DNA of 64,000 nt from an uncultured Lachnospiraceae bacterium (GCA_910578845.1 CAJTSL010000010.1:1-64000), one strand, 5' to 3'; shown: positions 7,667 through 17,462, counted from the first letter of the stretch. Made by a program: numbers and translations. Notes: a model not told the origin generated them from the letters alone.

Positions 7667-8962
7667 TTATCGCAAGACAATCTTTACTACCGTATCCGCA
7701 GGATCCGGGAGAAGCTGTGTCTCATTTGATTTCGTGGAGATGCTCAAAAAGGTATAGTCTGGATAGTTTTCGGCTGCCCATCCTTGTGTAAGGACTTCTA
7801 CCTTAGCTCCTGTAGAAAGCATTCTGGCATAGCGGATGTCTTCCGGCCGGATCCCTGCGAGAGGGAGCGGCCCTACAGGCTGCTGCATGATATGCAGATA
7901 TAGGACATTGTCTTTGGCAGTGACGCGACAGCCATGGGCGGAAAGCGCAAGAGGGCTTTCTGAACAGCCGTAAATGCTTTCGTTGTTTTCTTTCATCCAT
8001 TTCCCAATGCCTAATAAGGTCTCTTCTGCCCAAGGGGGAATGGAGCCGTTGGCATCGGGGCCTATATTAAGCAGGTAATTGCCGCCTTTTGAAACACAGT
8101 CCACCAGTTGCTGGACGCAGATGCGGGCATCTTTGTAAACATGGTCATCGGCAGTATAGCCGAAGCTGTTATTCAGTGTCTGGCAGGCTTCCCAGCATAC
8201 GGGCGTATTGCATGGCGCTTTGAGCGGCGCTGGGGGTATGACTTGTTCAGGGGTCACGAAATCGCCTGCCCAGGGGGTCGGTGAACTGGTTAAAAGGCTT
8301 CCCAGATTGCCCCCGCTTGCTTCTAAGCGGCTGTTAATCAGGATATCCGGTTGGAGTGACCTGACCATTTCTGTCAGTTCCTTGGCGCGCCAGTCAGCGC
8401 CGGAATGTCCTTCATAGGAGAAATCAAACCATAATAAGTCTATTTTCCCGTAATTGGTGCATAGTTCCTCTACCTGTGCGTGCATATAATCAAGATAGCG
8501 GTTAAAGTCGCATTGTTCGTTGCGGGCAGTTTCGCTGTTGCGCAAAGGGTGGAAAGGATCCTGATATGCCGGATAATCCGGGTGGTGCCAATCGACCAGG
8601 GAATAGTAGAGGCCTACCCGTAACCCTTCGTTACGGAATGCGTCCACATATTCGCGGACTAAGTCCCGTCCGATCGGGGTGTTGACGGACTTATAATCCG
8701 TATAGGCTGAATCGAAAAGGCAGAATCCTTCGTGGTGCTTTGCTGTCAGCACGGCATATTTCATGCCTGCTTGTTTGGCGGTACGTGCATAATGGGCAGG
8801 GTCGTAACGGATAGGAGAGAATGTCTCAAAATATTCCCGATATGTTTCCGCAGGGACTTGGTCGATACTGGCATGCCATTCCCCTTTGGCAGCCACGGAG
8901 TAGAGGCCAAAGTGGATGAACATGCCAAATCTTGACTCAGTGAACCATGTATGGTCAGGCAT
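7667..8962 (-). CDS. alpha-L-fucosidase, GH29
   Basis: A 431-residue enzyme predicted to release terminal L-fucose from glycans. The N-terminal half is the GH29 catalytic barrel: FGMFIHFGLYS near the start, TAKHHEGFCLFDS, and NYGKIDLLWFDF, where the Asp of WFD is the family's catalytic nucleophile (about residue 174). The later GNYLLNIGPDANG segment is also typical. There is no signal peptide, so it should act inside the cell on imported oligosaccharides. The start overlaps the end of the DUF4091 gene by eight bases, indicating translational coupling. It is the last gene of the YesN-YesM-DUF4091-GH29 operon. Linkage specificity (alpha-1,2 versus 1,3/1,4) cannot be read here. Confidence 0.92.
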   Translation of the reverse strand: MPDHTWFTESRFGMFIHFGLYSVAAKGEWHASIDQVPAETYREYFETFSPIRYDPAHYARTAKQAGMKYAVLTAKHHEGFCLFDSAYTDYKSVNTPIGRDLVREYVDAFRNEGLRVGLYYSLVDWHHPDYPAYQDPFHPLRNSETARNEQCDFNRYLDYMHAQVEELCTNYGKIDLLWFDFSYEGHSGADWRAKELTEMVRSLQPDILINSRLEASGGNLGSLLTSSPTPWAGDFVTPEQVIPPAPLKAPCNTPVCWEACQTLNNSFGYTADDHVYKDARICVQQLVDCVSKGGNYLLNIGPDANGSIPPWAEETLLGIGKWMKENNESIYGCSESPLALSAHGCRVTAKDNVLYLHIMQQPVGPLPLAGIRPEDIRYARMLSTGAKVEVLTQGWAAENYPDYTFLSISTKSNETQLLPDPADTVVKIVLR

Positions 8963-10598
8963 TAGGCGTTACCTCGCTTTCTAATAATGATATGAGATTG
9001 TTTTTCATTTCTGTAAGAATAGTCCCGTCACGGGTATAGTCACGGAAGCTTGTGCACACGCTCCGGATGAGCCGTTCGGTTTTGTCAGGAGCGATTCTGG
9101 CAGCTTGGACGAGAAGCTCATAATCTTCTGCGCCAGCGCATTGCGCTTCGAAGCGCATGCTGCGAAGCGGGCCGTTTTTGCCCGGGTATACGATATGCGC
9201 GTCTCCCGCGGGCAACAGGGCGCCTTTATGAGGACAGCAGGCGCTATGCCAGATATCGTCGCCGATGTAATAGTTAAAGCCCCAGTGTAAGAAGCCGCTT
9301 AGCCTGTACAAAGCGCCCATCCAGAATACGGCGCGGCTCGCAGTAAGGGGCAAATCCATGCTGCGGTTCATAATAGGCCCGGCGGGAAACGCACAGGTGT
9401 AAAACCACATAGTCTCTCCGGCAGCTTGCAATTTTTCATATTCGTCACGCCATTTCTCGTAGGTATCTTGTTTTGGGACCCATATATCAATGCCGCCGCC
9501 CAGGTTTGTGGTCTCTACGGCGTCAATAATCGGTATGCCGGGCATAAATTTGCGGAAGATGCCGGCGAGAATACGGTATGTAGCGTCATTATGTGTCTGC
9601 GGCTCATCCGCAAGCGCCTGGGACATATATTCCTGCCAATGATTCTTCGTCACGATTTCGTTCCATTTCGTCAGATAAAGCCGTAATTGCAGATAGCCGT
9701 CCGTAGTCGTAATCCCAAGAGTCTGATCCCAATTGGGGTAATATTCCTGTTCATCCCATTCATGCCAGTGGGCGATATGCCCGCCGCAGAGAAAACGGGC
9801 GCCTTCTTGACGGGCAATCTGCCCTGCCCTTTCCGCCATGGAGAAATCAAAGTCTATCAGTTTACCGTTCTCAAAAATCGCTTCTCCTGGAGGCAGCAGA
9901 ATATGGGTACAGCGCATCTGTATTTGTGCTTTGACATAGTGCGAGAACAGCGCCCAGTATTCCTCACTGTTCTTGGCAACATGATGTTGGTTGGCAAGGC
10001 CGTCGTAATCAAAGAAGTTCAACATGCCAAGAGCGGATGATGAGACAGGCGGCACGAGGACTGGGCTGATTTTGCATGTCAGAGGGATCTTCGTTTCCCG
10101 GTTGTCTTCGTATAGGCACAGTTCGCCGGAATAGTTCCCTGGAACAGCATCTATGCTTGCGTCTATACGGAGATAGAGGACAAGCCTTTGGCCAGATGAA
10201 CCATTGTTTAGCGAGTCATTCTCTAAAGGGTTGTTGTTTGAAGAGCCGTTCTCTAGAGAACCATCCTCTAGGGGACAGAGGGCATCATAGACATCGAAGG
10301 GTGCTTTTCTTGTGACGAAGGATTTGCACCGTTCATAGTCGGTAGTCGTCATCAGCTCGCTGTCGGTATTCTCGTTTACCCCGACAGGCAGAAGCCGGAA
10401 CAGGCTTACAGTCAGCCCGGCCTTCTCGGCATCTTGGCTCCAGGTAAATGCCAGACGAGAAGGCCTCTCTGGGATATCTCCCAAGATCTGTGCGCCTGCG
10501 TGGCCTCCTAATGGGAGCGTAAGCTGGATATCCTGATTCCCGTTATGGGGAGAATCGGGATAAAGCCAGTCGGTATCAGTGAAAATAGAATAATGCAT
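8955..10598 (-). CDS. DUF4091 / GH123-like glycoside hydrolase
   Basis: A 547-residue protein with an N-terminal beta-rich region (about 1-180) and a C-terminal barrel-like DUF4091 region. The motif LADEP (about residue 330) matches the acidic Asp-Glu pair that GH123 N-acetyl-beta-galactosaminidases use for substrate-assisted catalysis, so a hexosaminidase is likely but unproven. There is no signal peptide, consistent with a cytoplasmic role. GGAGATATTTAT precedes ATG 10598. A Ser/Asn/Gly/Leu-rich insertion at about residues 110-139 (two copies of a PLExxSLxNGSS unit) interrupts the N-terminal domain. It is 15 bases from the kinase gene and overlaps the fucosidase, so it belongs to the same operon. 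Confidence 0.8.
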   Translation of the reverse strand: MHYSIFTDTDWLYPDSPHNGNQDIQLTLPLGGHAGAQILGDIPERPSRLAFTWSQDAEKAGLTVSLFRLLPVGVNENTDSELMTTTDYERCKSFVTRKAPFDVYDALCPLEDGSLENGSSNNNPLENDSLNNGSSGQRLVLYLRIDASIDAVPGNYSGELCLYEDNRETKIPLTCKISPVLVPPVSSSALGMLNFFDYDGLANQHHVAKNSEEYWALFSHYVKAQIQMRCTHILLPPGEAIFENGKLIDFDFSMAERAGQIARQEGARFLCGGHIAHWHEWDEQEYYPNWDQTLGITTTDGYLQLRLYLTKWNEIVTKNHWQEYMSQALADEPQTHNDATYRILAGIFRKFMPGIPIIDAVETTNLGGGIDIWVPKQDTYEKWRDEYEKLQAAGETMWFYTCAFPAGPIMNRSMDLPLTASRAVFWMGALYRLSGFLHWGFNYYIGDDIWHSACCPHKGALLPAGDAHIVYPGKNGPLRSMRFEAQCAGAEDYELLVQAARIAPDKTERLIRSVCTSFRDYTRDGTILTEMKNNLISLLESEVTPNA

Positions 10599-10613
10599 AT
10601 AAATATCTCCTTT

Positions 10614-12407
10614 CTATTGGGCAGATTCCATGGCTGGAATCGTGATGGTAATCGAAGTTCCTTTACCGGGTGTGCTTTCGCATAAAATGCCATATGGCTC
10701 TCCGTAAGCGATCCGCAGGCGGTCACATATATTGCGCACACCATAGCTGCCAGTAGTTTCGGGGACTTTGGCACGGGTGGCGGAGAAGTTGTTGCGGAGA
10801 GTATCTTCATCCATGCCAACGCCATCGTCTTCTACAGTAATCACGATGGCATCGTCTTTTCGCTTGGCGCTGACCCAGAGATTCCCGGTTTTGGAAGGCT
10901 TTTCGAAAATACCATGTATAATGGCGTTTTCGATCAGTGGCTGGAGTATGATCTTGATGATATAGCATCCGCCGGCCTCTTCCTCTAACGACCAATGTGC
11001 CGTTACCCTATCCTCAAAACGCATGTTCTGTATGTCCACATAAAGCTTGGCATGCTTCATTTCAGCGGATAGAGGAATTTGCTCATTGCCCCCGCTTAAG
11101 GAAAGGCGGTAAAACTGTCCCAGCGCTTTTACCATGCGGCTGATCTCCGGCACGCTGTAGGTGATGGCGGTACAGTTGATTAAATCGAGCGAATTGTAAA
11201 GGAAATGTGGATTAATCTGTGCCTGTAAGGCTTTTAGCTCTAAGCTTTTGATCTGTTGTCCGTAAACAACTTTTTCTTCCATTAATGTATCAATACGATC
11301 CATCATTTTGTTGAAATTGCCCATTAATTGTGCGACTTCATCATTCCCTGACGGCTCGGGCCTGACATCAACGTTGCCTTCCTGCACTGCCTGCATTGTT
11401 TGTGTCAGAAGCGAAATCCGCTTTAGGGTAGATTGGCTTATGGCAACGGCAAGCAGATATGCGATGACGCTGATCAGAATAACGGCGATCAGCATTTCCA
11501 AACGAAATTCGTGGCTTAGCTGGAAAATATCGCTAAAAGGAAGGACGCTTGCCATATACCAGCCGGACTTGGAAAGAGAGCTGCACTGCGCGTAATACTG
11601 TTCTCCTCCGGCCTCGATCGGTATCCACGTATTGCCATCCGGCACCGGGAGTTCTTCTACGATGGCGCATAATGTATCAGGAAGCGTGCTATTGTCTGAA
11701 TGATACAGGATCTCTTGATCTTTTAGGAGAAGCAGGATGCCGTTTTCCGTAACGGAAGTGTTTTCGACTAACGTGATCATGCGCTCTGCATCCGCATCGG
11801 CACGTAGGACGGCAAGCGGCTCTTTGACGTTTCCGGGGTTATAGATAACTTGCATGGATGAAAAATATGTTTGTTCGGGCAGCGGCTGGTCGCTAAAATC
11901 TGCCGGCGCAAACCACATTCTTTCATCCTGGCTTAAAAGGGCGTCGTACCAGTGGTCATTTGCCGCTTCGCGGAGCTGGATAATGTCATTTTGCCCGGAG
12001 GCATATAGATAATCATTATCGGCATACAGACGGATCCGCTGTATGCCGGAGAGGTTACATAGATGCTCAAAGGTAAGGGCAAGACTGTTCGAATCTTCTA
12101 GCCGCCGGATATAGGTATGATCTTCCGGGTCATTCGATGCGATGGCGTATACAAGTGGGTCCATGGCGAGAATATCAATGACTGCGTCCAGTTTTCCCAG
12201 AGATTGCTGCATGGAATTCACTGTGTCCTCAAAAGCGTTCTGCATGGCGATAAAAGTCTGCTCCTGTACGACATTTCTTACACGGCGATAAGCATAAACG
12301 GTAAAAAATCCCAGAGGAAGCACAACTAAAAGAAAATAAGTGCATAAAAGCTTATGCTTGAGGCTTTTGGTGACAGGGCGTTTCGGTAAGTAAAGTTTAC
12401 GTTTCAT
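10614..12407 (-). CDS. YesM-type sensor histidine kinase
   Basis: A 597-residue membrane kinase. ATG 12407 is chosen because it overlaps the regulator's end by 11 bases and is followed at once by a basic N-terminus and a membrane helix (LLCTYFLLVVLPLGFF). Residues about 45-290 form the extracellular sensor. A second helix (MLIAVILISVIAYLLAVAIS) and a HAMP region follow. The kinase domain has the His_kinase motif NPHFLYNSLDLIN with phospho-acceptor His401. The ATPase has the N-box PLIENAIIHGIFEK and G-boxes EDDGVGMDED and GSYGVRNICDRL. It pairs with the YesN-type regulator upstream and probably senses an extracellular glycan signal or the loaded binding protein of the divergent transporter. 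Confidence 0.93.
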   Translation of the reverse strand: MKRKLYLPKRPVTKSLKHKLLCTYFLLVVLPLGFFTVYAYRRVRNVVQEQTFIAMQNAFEDTVNSMQQSLGKLDAVIDILAMDPLVYAIASNDPEDHTYIRRLEDSNSLALTFEHLCNLSGIQRIRLYADNDYLYASGQNDIIQLREAANDHWYDALLSQDERMWFAPADFSDQPLPEQTYFSSMQVIYNPGNVKEPLAVLRADADAERMITLVENTSVTENGILLLLKDQEILYHSDNSTLPDTLCAIVEELPVPDGNTWIPIEAGGEQYYAQCSSLSKSGWYMASVLPFSDIFQLSHEFRLEMLIAVILISVIAYLLAVAISQSTLKRISLLTQTMQAVQEGNVDVRPEPSGNDEVAQLMGNFNKMMDRIDTLMEEKVVYGQQIKSLELKALQAQINPHFLYNSLDLINCTAITYSVPEISRMVKALGQFYRLSLSGGNEQIPLSAEMKHAKLYVDIQNMRFEDRVTAHWSLEEEAGGCYIIKIILQPLIENAIIHGIFEKPSKTGNLWVSAKRKDDAIVITVEDDGVGMDEDTLRNNFSATRAKVPETTGSYGVRNICDRLRIAYGEPYGILCESTPGKGTSITITIPAMESAQ

Positions 12408-13512
12408 GGCGGTGTCGCTCCCTGTATTCTTTCGGTGAAAGCCCGGTTTCCCGGGTAAACAGTTTTGTAAAATATTTCCCGTTGGCATACCCCACATTTT
12501 TGGCTACTTCATAAAGCTTTTGCGTAGTATTGGCAAGGAGCTCTTTGGCATGCAGGACACGTAGCTGTGTGAGATGCTGGTTAACGGTCTTGCCGCAGCT
12601 TTTTTTGTAGGCGGCACATAGATAAGTATTGGCAAAGCCAAGGTCATGGGCTGCGTCTTGTACGGTGAGACAGGGATTCTGATAATGTTGTTCCAGATAG
12701 CGGTCTACACGGGAAACAATGTCCGTGTCCTGGCATGTCAAGGCGGCAAAGTATGTCCGGGAAATCTGGTATAAGGTATCCCAGAGCGCTGATAAGGTTT
12801 CCTGGTCTGCGGCAGTATATAAGTAATAGTCAGCATTTTGGGTGAGCGCGGTTATATTATAATTTTCAGCGGCTGTCAGGAATAAGAAAACGATCTGGCG
12901 GTAAAAATGCCGCAGATAGGCGGGGTCTGTGCCTTCACATAAGGCAGCTTCCCGGTAAAGCCTGCGTAAGGCGGTTTCCGTATCCTGCTCTTTCCGATGC
13001 CTGATGCAGTCGGCAATCGTATCGAGATGGAGCTGGCTGCCTTGGAATATGGCATCGTTGGGCTGATAATCCGAATCTTGCCGTCCGTGGAAGAAAATCT
13101 GGCGCCGGATGGCAGGATCTTCTGTTTTTGGCTGCTTGTCCAGTTCTTCTATGACTTCCATTAGCGCTTGTTGCATTTCGTCAAGGTCTATTGGCTTTTC
13201 TACATAATTCGCTGCTTTCAGCTTGATGGCGCCTTTTAGGTACTCTTTGTCTGAGTAACCGCTTAAGAAGATGAACTGGCAATGTGGGCAGAATTCCCGG
13301 ATGATGGCTGCCATTTGGATACCATTCATCCGAGGCATCTTAATGTCGCTGATCACAATATCCGGCTGGCATTGACGTGCCTGCTCTATGGCTTCCTCGC
13401 CGTCCGATGCCTGGAAAATGTGGGCGACTTTTAGTGTTTCCCAAGGAAGGTGTTCTTTGAGCACTTTTCTGGGCATTGCTTCATCATCGACAATCAGTAC
13501 TGTGTAATTCAT
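12397..13512 (-). CDS. YesN-type response regulator with AraC DNA-binding domain
   Basis: A 371-residue regulator. Residues 1-120 are a receiver domain with acidic pair Asp9-Asp10, phospho-acceptor Asp56 (VISDIKMP) and the VEKP lysine. The middle region (about 130-265) is helical. The last 100 residues are an AraC-type double helix-turn-helix (AHDLGFANTYLCAAYKK and NVGYANGKYFTKLFTRETG). It is the first gene of the minus-strand operon, behind a promoter at 13549-13577, and divergent from the sugar ABC genes. It likely controls both directions from the 225-bp intergenic region. Confidence 0.93.
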   Translation of the reverse strand: MNYTVLIVDDEAMPRKVLKEHLPWETLKVAHIFQASDGEEAIEQARQCQPDIVISDIKMPRMNGIQMAAIIREFCPHCQFIFLSGYSDKEYLKGAIKLKAANYVEKPIDLDEMQQALMEVIEELDKQPKTEDPAIRRQIFFHGRQDSDYQPNDAIFQGSQLHLDTIADCIRHRKEQDTETALRRLYREAALCEGTDPAYLRHFYRQIVFLFLTAAENYNITALTQNADYYLYTAADQETLSALWDTLYQISRTYFAALTCQDTDIVSRVDRYLEQHYQNPCLTVQDAAHDLGFANTYLCAAYKKSCGKTVNQHLTQLRVLHAKELLANTTQKLYEVAKNVGYANGKYFTKLFTRETGLSPKEYRERHRHET

Positions 13513-13548
13513 TCAATAACCCCCTGCAAAAAATCTGGTTTTATAATC

Positions 13549-13577
13549 ATAATATACAAAAGATATGGATATTTCAA
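13549..13577 (-). promoter_or_regulatory. promoter of the YesN-YesM-DUF4091-GH29 operon
   Basis: Minus strand TTGAAA (13577-13572), 17-bp spacer, TATTAT (13554-13549), about 37 bases before the regulator's start codon. Confidence 0.65.
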
Positions 13578-13649
13578 TTTAAAATGGGACCGTTTATGCG
13601 CAAAATGACAATTAACACAATCCTGTGCTCCTTTCATAAATTAGTTCCG

Positions 13650-13679
13650 TTGTCATCACTTGTATGTTTTTGCTAAGAT
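13650..13679 (+). promoter_or_regulatory. candidate promoter of the sugar ABC operon
   Basis: TTGTCA (13650-13655), 18-bp spacer, TAAGAT (13674-13679), about 58 bases before the permease start. Both boxes are imperfect, as expected for a promoter needing activation by the AraC-type regulator. Operator half-sites are not identifiable by eye. Confidence 0.5.
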
Positions 13680-13737
13680 AAGCTTGTCAGGAAAAACAGG
13701 GACATATTCACGGGAGAGAAAAGGAGGGGGAAAATTT

Positions 13738-14664
13738 ATGCATAACGGAAAACATCCGTTTTTACATGATTTACATAAGAACCGTACTAAGTGGCTGATG
13801 TTATTGCCGGCTGCGATCGTTGTGATTCTGATGTGCTATATCCCGATGGCAGGTATTGTTTTGGCATTTAAAGAGTATAACTATCACGATGGTGTTTTTG
13901 GAAGCCCCTGGGTCGGTTTTGAGAATTTCCAATATTTCTTTAAATCCGGCAAGGCTTGGCTTACCACAAGGAATACAATACTTTATAATCTTGCGTTCTT
14001 GTGCGTCAATACTTTTTTGCAGATTGCCTGCGCCATTATGTTAAGCGAGCTTGCAGGGAAAGTATTTAAAAGAATTACCCAGTCAGCCATGTTCCTTCCC
14101 TATTTTATTTCATGGGTAGTGGTCGGCGCTTTTGTTTATAATCTTTTTAATTATGAATTTGGCGCAGTGAACGCTTTCCTGAAAGGGATCGGGGCAGAAC
14201 CGATAGACGTATATTCCAATAAAAGCGCCTGGCCGGTGATTTTGATAGTAGCCAGTGCTTTTAAGAATGTAGGATATGGCACGGTCATGTATTTAGCAAG
14301 CATCGTCAATATTGACGGGGAAATGTTTGAAGCCGCTGACCTGGATGGCGCAACGATGTGGCAGAAGATACGGTATATCACCTTGCCGAGTATCCGTCCG
14401 ACAATAGTCATATTGTTCCTGCTTGCTATCGGCACGATCATGAAAGGCGATTTCCAGATGTTCTGGCAGGTGACCGGCAATAATCCGATGGTATTGGATG
14501 TGACGGATGTCATTGACACATACGTGACTCGTTCCTTGCTTACTTTACAGGAGTTTGGAATGACAAGTGCCGCAGGGCTATATCAATCCGGGGTTTCTTT
14601 TGTGCTGGTATTGATTGCTAATTATATTGTGAAAAAAGTAGAACCGGATTATGCACTGTTTTGA
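13738..14664 (+). CDS. carbohydrate ABC transporter permease, LplB-type
   Basis: A 308-residue inner permease subunit. ATG 13738 follows the strong site AAGGAGGGGG; an upstream in-frame extension exists but lacks a site. About six membrane helices are visible (LLPAAIVVILMCYIPMAGIV is the first). The cytoplasmic EAA-type loop DGATMWQKIRYITLPSIRPT contacts the ATPase. The downstream gene is the second permease and then the binding protein. No ATPase gene is present, so a shared MsmK-like ATPase encoded elsewhere probably energises the system, as is usual for this family. Confidence 0.93.
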   Translation: MHNGKHPFLHDLHKNRTKWLMLLPAAIVVILMCYIPMAGIVLAFKEYNYHDGVFGSPWVGFENFQYFFKSGKAWLTTRNTILYNLAFLCVNTFLQIACAIMLSELAGKVFKRITQSAMFLPYFISWVVVGAFVYNLFNYEFGAVNAFLKGIGAEPIDVYSNKSAWPVILIVASAFKNVGYGTVMYLASIVNIDGEMFEAADLDGATMWQKIRYITLPSIRPTIVILFLLAIGTIMKGDFQMFWQVTGNNPMVLDVTDVIDTYVTRSLLTLQEFGMTSAAGLYQSGVSFVLVLIANYIVKKVEPDYALF

Positions 14665-14696
14665 TAGGACGGACAAATGGAAAGGAGGATTCTTTC

Positions 14697-15611
14697 ATGT
14701 CGGCAACAAAATCTGGGAAAAGGAAATATAAAGGATATGACAGGCTGGTATTCAATCTGATATCATATGTGGCGCTTTTTGTGCTTTCCGCAATCTGCCT
14801 GCTTCCTTTTTGGCTGGTAATAAGCGGCTCCGTATCAGACCAACAGTCTATCCGGCTCAATGGCTATCAGTTGATACCCTCGCAGTTTTCCTTGGATGCA
14901 TATAAGATGCTGTTTCGCATCCCGCAGGAGCTGATCCGTGCCTACGGAGTGACCATAATGGTGACGGCAGTAGGGACGGGCCTTGGCTTATTGGTGATCA
15001 GCATGGCTTCTTATGTGTTAGCGAATAAAAACTTCCGGTATCGGTACCAGGTTTCCTTTTTCTTTTATTTTACTTCTATTTTTGGAGGCGGGCTGGTGCC
15101 ATGGTACATATTTAATACGAAATACCTGCGTTTCCATAATAATGTGATAGCGCTGATCCTTCCGATCCTTGTCAATGTGACATATTTGTTGATCCTGAAA
15201 AGCTATATGATGAGCATTCCCGAATCTTTATATGAATCTGCTTATCTGGATGGCGCGGGAGATATGGTTGTCTATTTTAGGATCGCGTTGCCGCTTTGTA
15301 AAGCAGGATTGGCTACAGTAGGCTTATTTATCGCTCTTAATTATTGGAACGATTGGTATAATGCAATGCTCTTTCTGGATGAGGGAAGCAGGGATCTATA
15401 CCCGCTGCAATACTATTTGAATAATATACTGACAAAAGCGCAGGCAATTAATGCCGCAGCCGCAAGAAGCGGCATTGCGGCAAGCGATGTGCCAAGCGAG
15501 CCGATGAAGCTGGCAATGACAGTGATTGCAACAGGGCCCATTGTTTTGTTGTATCCCTTCTTGCAAAAATATTTTGTAAAGGGGGTTACCATTGGGGCAG
15601 TAAAAGGATGA
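14697..15611 (+). CDS. carbohydrate ABC transporter permease, YtcP-type
   Basis: A 304-residue second permease subunit. ATG 14697 follows AAAGGAGG; the longer frame has no such site. Six membrane helices are visible, starting with LISYVALFVLSAICLLPFWL. The EAA loop reads ESAYLDGAGDMVVYFRIALP. It lies 32 bases after the first permease and 44 bases before the binding protein start. With these it imports an oligosaccharide, inferred from the neighbouring glycosidases to be a fucosylated or galactosylated host glycan fragment. Confidence 0.93.
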   Translation: MSATKSGKRKYKGYDRLVFNLISYVALFVLSAICLLPFWLVISGSVSDQQSIRLNGYQLIPSQFSLDAYKMLFRIPQELIRAYGVTIMVTAVGTGLGLLVISMASYVLANKNFRYRYQVSFFFYFTSIFGGGLVPWYIFNTKYLRFHNNVIALILPILVNVTYLLILKSYMMSIPESLYESAYLDGAGDMVVYFRIALPLCKAGLATVGLFIALNYWNDWYNAMLFLDEGSRDLYPLQYYLNNILTKAQAINAAAARSGIAASDVPSEPMKLAMTVIATGPIVLLYPFLQKYFVKGVTIGAVKG

Positions 15612-15655
15612 GTCATATCAATATATCATTTTCATACAAAAAGGAGGAAAAAAGT

Positions 15656-17317
15656 ATGTTTAGTAAGCTTAGTAGAAAGAAAAGGGGCATAGCATCATTG
15701 TTGGTGTTATCCTTGCTGCTAGTAACGTTATGTGCCTGTGGAACTAAGGATTCTGCTGGAACGGATAGCCAGGCGAATACCAATGCCACATCGGAGAAGC
15801 AGCCTGAAACAGGGACAGAAGAGAAACAGGATGGCGAACAAGCGCAGGATACAGCTTCTACAGAAGCAGGGCCGGATATTTCGGAAGAAGTAACGCTTGT
15901 CATGTATCTGATCGGAGACCGTCCGGTAGACAATGACGAAGTCTTTGCCAAGATCAATGAACGCTTGAAAGCAGAAATCAATGCAACGATTGATGTAAAA
16001 TTTATGAGCTGGAGCGAATATGAGCAGAAATATCCGTTGATCTTTGCTTCAGGAGAAGATTGGGACATTATCTATACGGCTGACTGGTGTTTCTATAATG
16101 CACAGGCTACGAAACAGGGATTCTATGAGATCACACAAGAAGCATTAGAGACCTATGCGCCGATGACAGCGGAAACGATGTATGAAGAAGCGTGGGAACA
16201 GGCGAAAGTAGACGGCAAGGTGTATATGCTGCCGATGAATTACAAGGAAATCACCGCTTATGTTTATATGGCGAGAGGCGATTTAATGGATAAATATAAT
16301 ATTACATCCGTTTCTTCGCTCGATGAAGCAGAAGCTTATATGGACGCGATTGTGAAAAATGAACCTTCTTTGATACCAATCGACGTAGGATCTGACTATG
16401 ATAAGCTGTTCTTCTATGACCGTATGTGGAAAAAGGCCAATTGGGAGAACAATGCGGCAGGCAATGAGATCATTTCAGAAATCGGCCCTTGGCAGGTTAT
16501 GGCAAGCGCAAGCGAAGTAGATGGCAATCTTACCGTTATGGGCGATTTTGACCAGGAGACGTTTTATGATGTCATTACACGCTTAAAAGATTGGAGAGAC
16601 CGTGGGTTCTGGAGCAAGAATGCGGTTGTCAATACTCAGAATAATACAGAAAGCTTCCAGGCCGGGAAATCAGCTTTGGCGATGATGAACGGCAACACAG
16701 CTAAGAGTGTCTATGCTTCTGTCAGCGCTGAGCATCCTGAGTGGGACATCAGGGTATTTGACGCACAGGATGGCGTACCGCCGGTACTGAATTCTTATTT
16801 GGCAAATGGTATGAGCATTTTCTCCAAATCGAAACATCCGGAGCGTGCATTAATGGCTCTTGACTATCTGCGTAATGATGAGGAAATCAATAGTTTGTTC
16901 TGCTATGGTATTGAAGGCAAGCATTGGGAAGACGCGGGCGAAGGCTTATTGGTATCGCTTCCGGACAGTGCGAATTATGCTTACGACAGTAACTGTAACT
17001 GGGGTGTCAGAAACGACGCAAACTGGCGTATGATCGAAGGCGGTATTCCTAATCTGGCAGAATTGAACAGTGCATGGCAGGAATCAGCAGAAAGTGAACG
17101 TTTCCAGACTTTTGTCTTCAATGACGAGTCGGTTAAAAATGAAATTGCGGCGTTAGGCGAGATTTTCAATACAGATTATAAGCTTCTGGGACTTGGATTT
17201 ACAGATGACCTGGATGCAGATATTGAGAAACTGCGTGAAAAGATGGAAGCCGCAGGCGCACAGAAAGTATATGAAGAGATCCAGAAACAGGCGCTTGCAT
17301 TTTTAGAAGCGAACTAA
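15656..17317 (+). CDS. extracellular solute-binding lipoprotein, family 1 type
   Basis: A 553-residue lipoprotein. ATG 15656 follows AAGGAGG. The signal peptide ends in a lipobox (VTLCAC), with the lipid-bearing Cys at about residue 23. A Thr/Glu/Gln-rich tether covers residues 24-70, and then comes a large two-lobe binding domain. At over 550 residues it belongs to the large LipO-like class that accompanies LplB/YtcP permeases and YesMN systems. A strong terminator follows the gene at 17348-17380, so it is probably the most abundant product of the operon. The ligand is inferred to be a host glycan from gene context only. Confidence 0.92.
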   Translation: MFSKLSRKKRGIASLLVLSLLLVTLCACGTKDSAGTDSQANTNATSEKQPETGTEEKQDGEQAQDTASTEAGPDISEEVTLVMYLIGDRPVDNDEVFAKINERLKAEINATIDVKFMSWSEYEQKYPLIFASGEDWDIIYTADWCFYNAQATKQGFYEITQEALETYAPMTAETMYEEAWEQAKVDGKVYMLPMNYKEITAYVYMARGDLMDKYNITSVSSLDEAEAYMDAIVKNEPSLIPIDVGSDYDKLFFYDRMWKKANWENNAAGNEIISEIGPWQVMASASEVDGNLTVMGDFDQETFYDVITRLKDWRDRGFWSKNAVVNTQNNTESFQAGKSALAMMNGNTAKSVYASVSAEHPEWDIRVFDAQDGVPPVLNSYLANGMSIFSKSKHPERALMALDYLRNDEEINSLFCYGIEGKHWEDAGEGLLVSLPDSANYAYDSNCNWGVRNDANWRMIEGGIPNLAELNSAWQESAESERFQTFVFNDESVKNEIAALGEIFNTDYKLLGLGFTDDLDADIEKLREKMEAAGAQKVYEEIQKQALAFLEAN

Positions 17318-17347
17318 TTTTTAACAGTAGTAAGAATTAAAAATAGG

Positions 17348-17380
17348 AAAAAAGGGCGGGCAGATGCCTGTCCTTTTTTT
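17348..17380 (+). terminator. intrinsic terminator after the binding-protein gene
   Basis: GGGCGGGCA and TGCCTGTCC pair around a GA loop with two G-T wobbles, flanked by A-run and T-run (17374-17380). It may act as a partial terminator that lowers expression of the downstream GH110-like gene. Confidence 0.82.
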
Positions 17381-17462
17381 CAGAAGAAATTGTCTGGCTT
17401 TCAGTTGTCTGGCTTTCGCAGATTGTCCGGGCAGCTTTGAAAACGGGCAGGAGGGGATGGAT

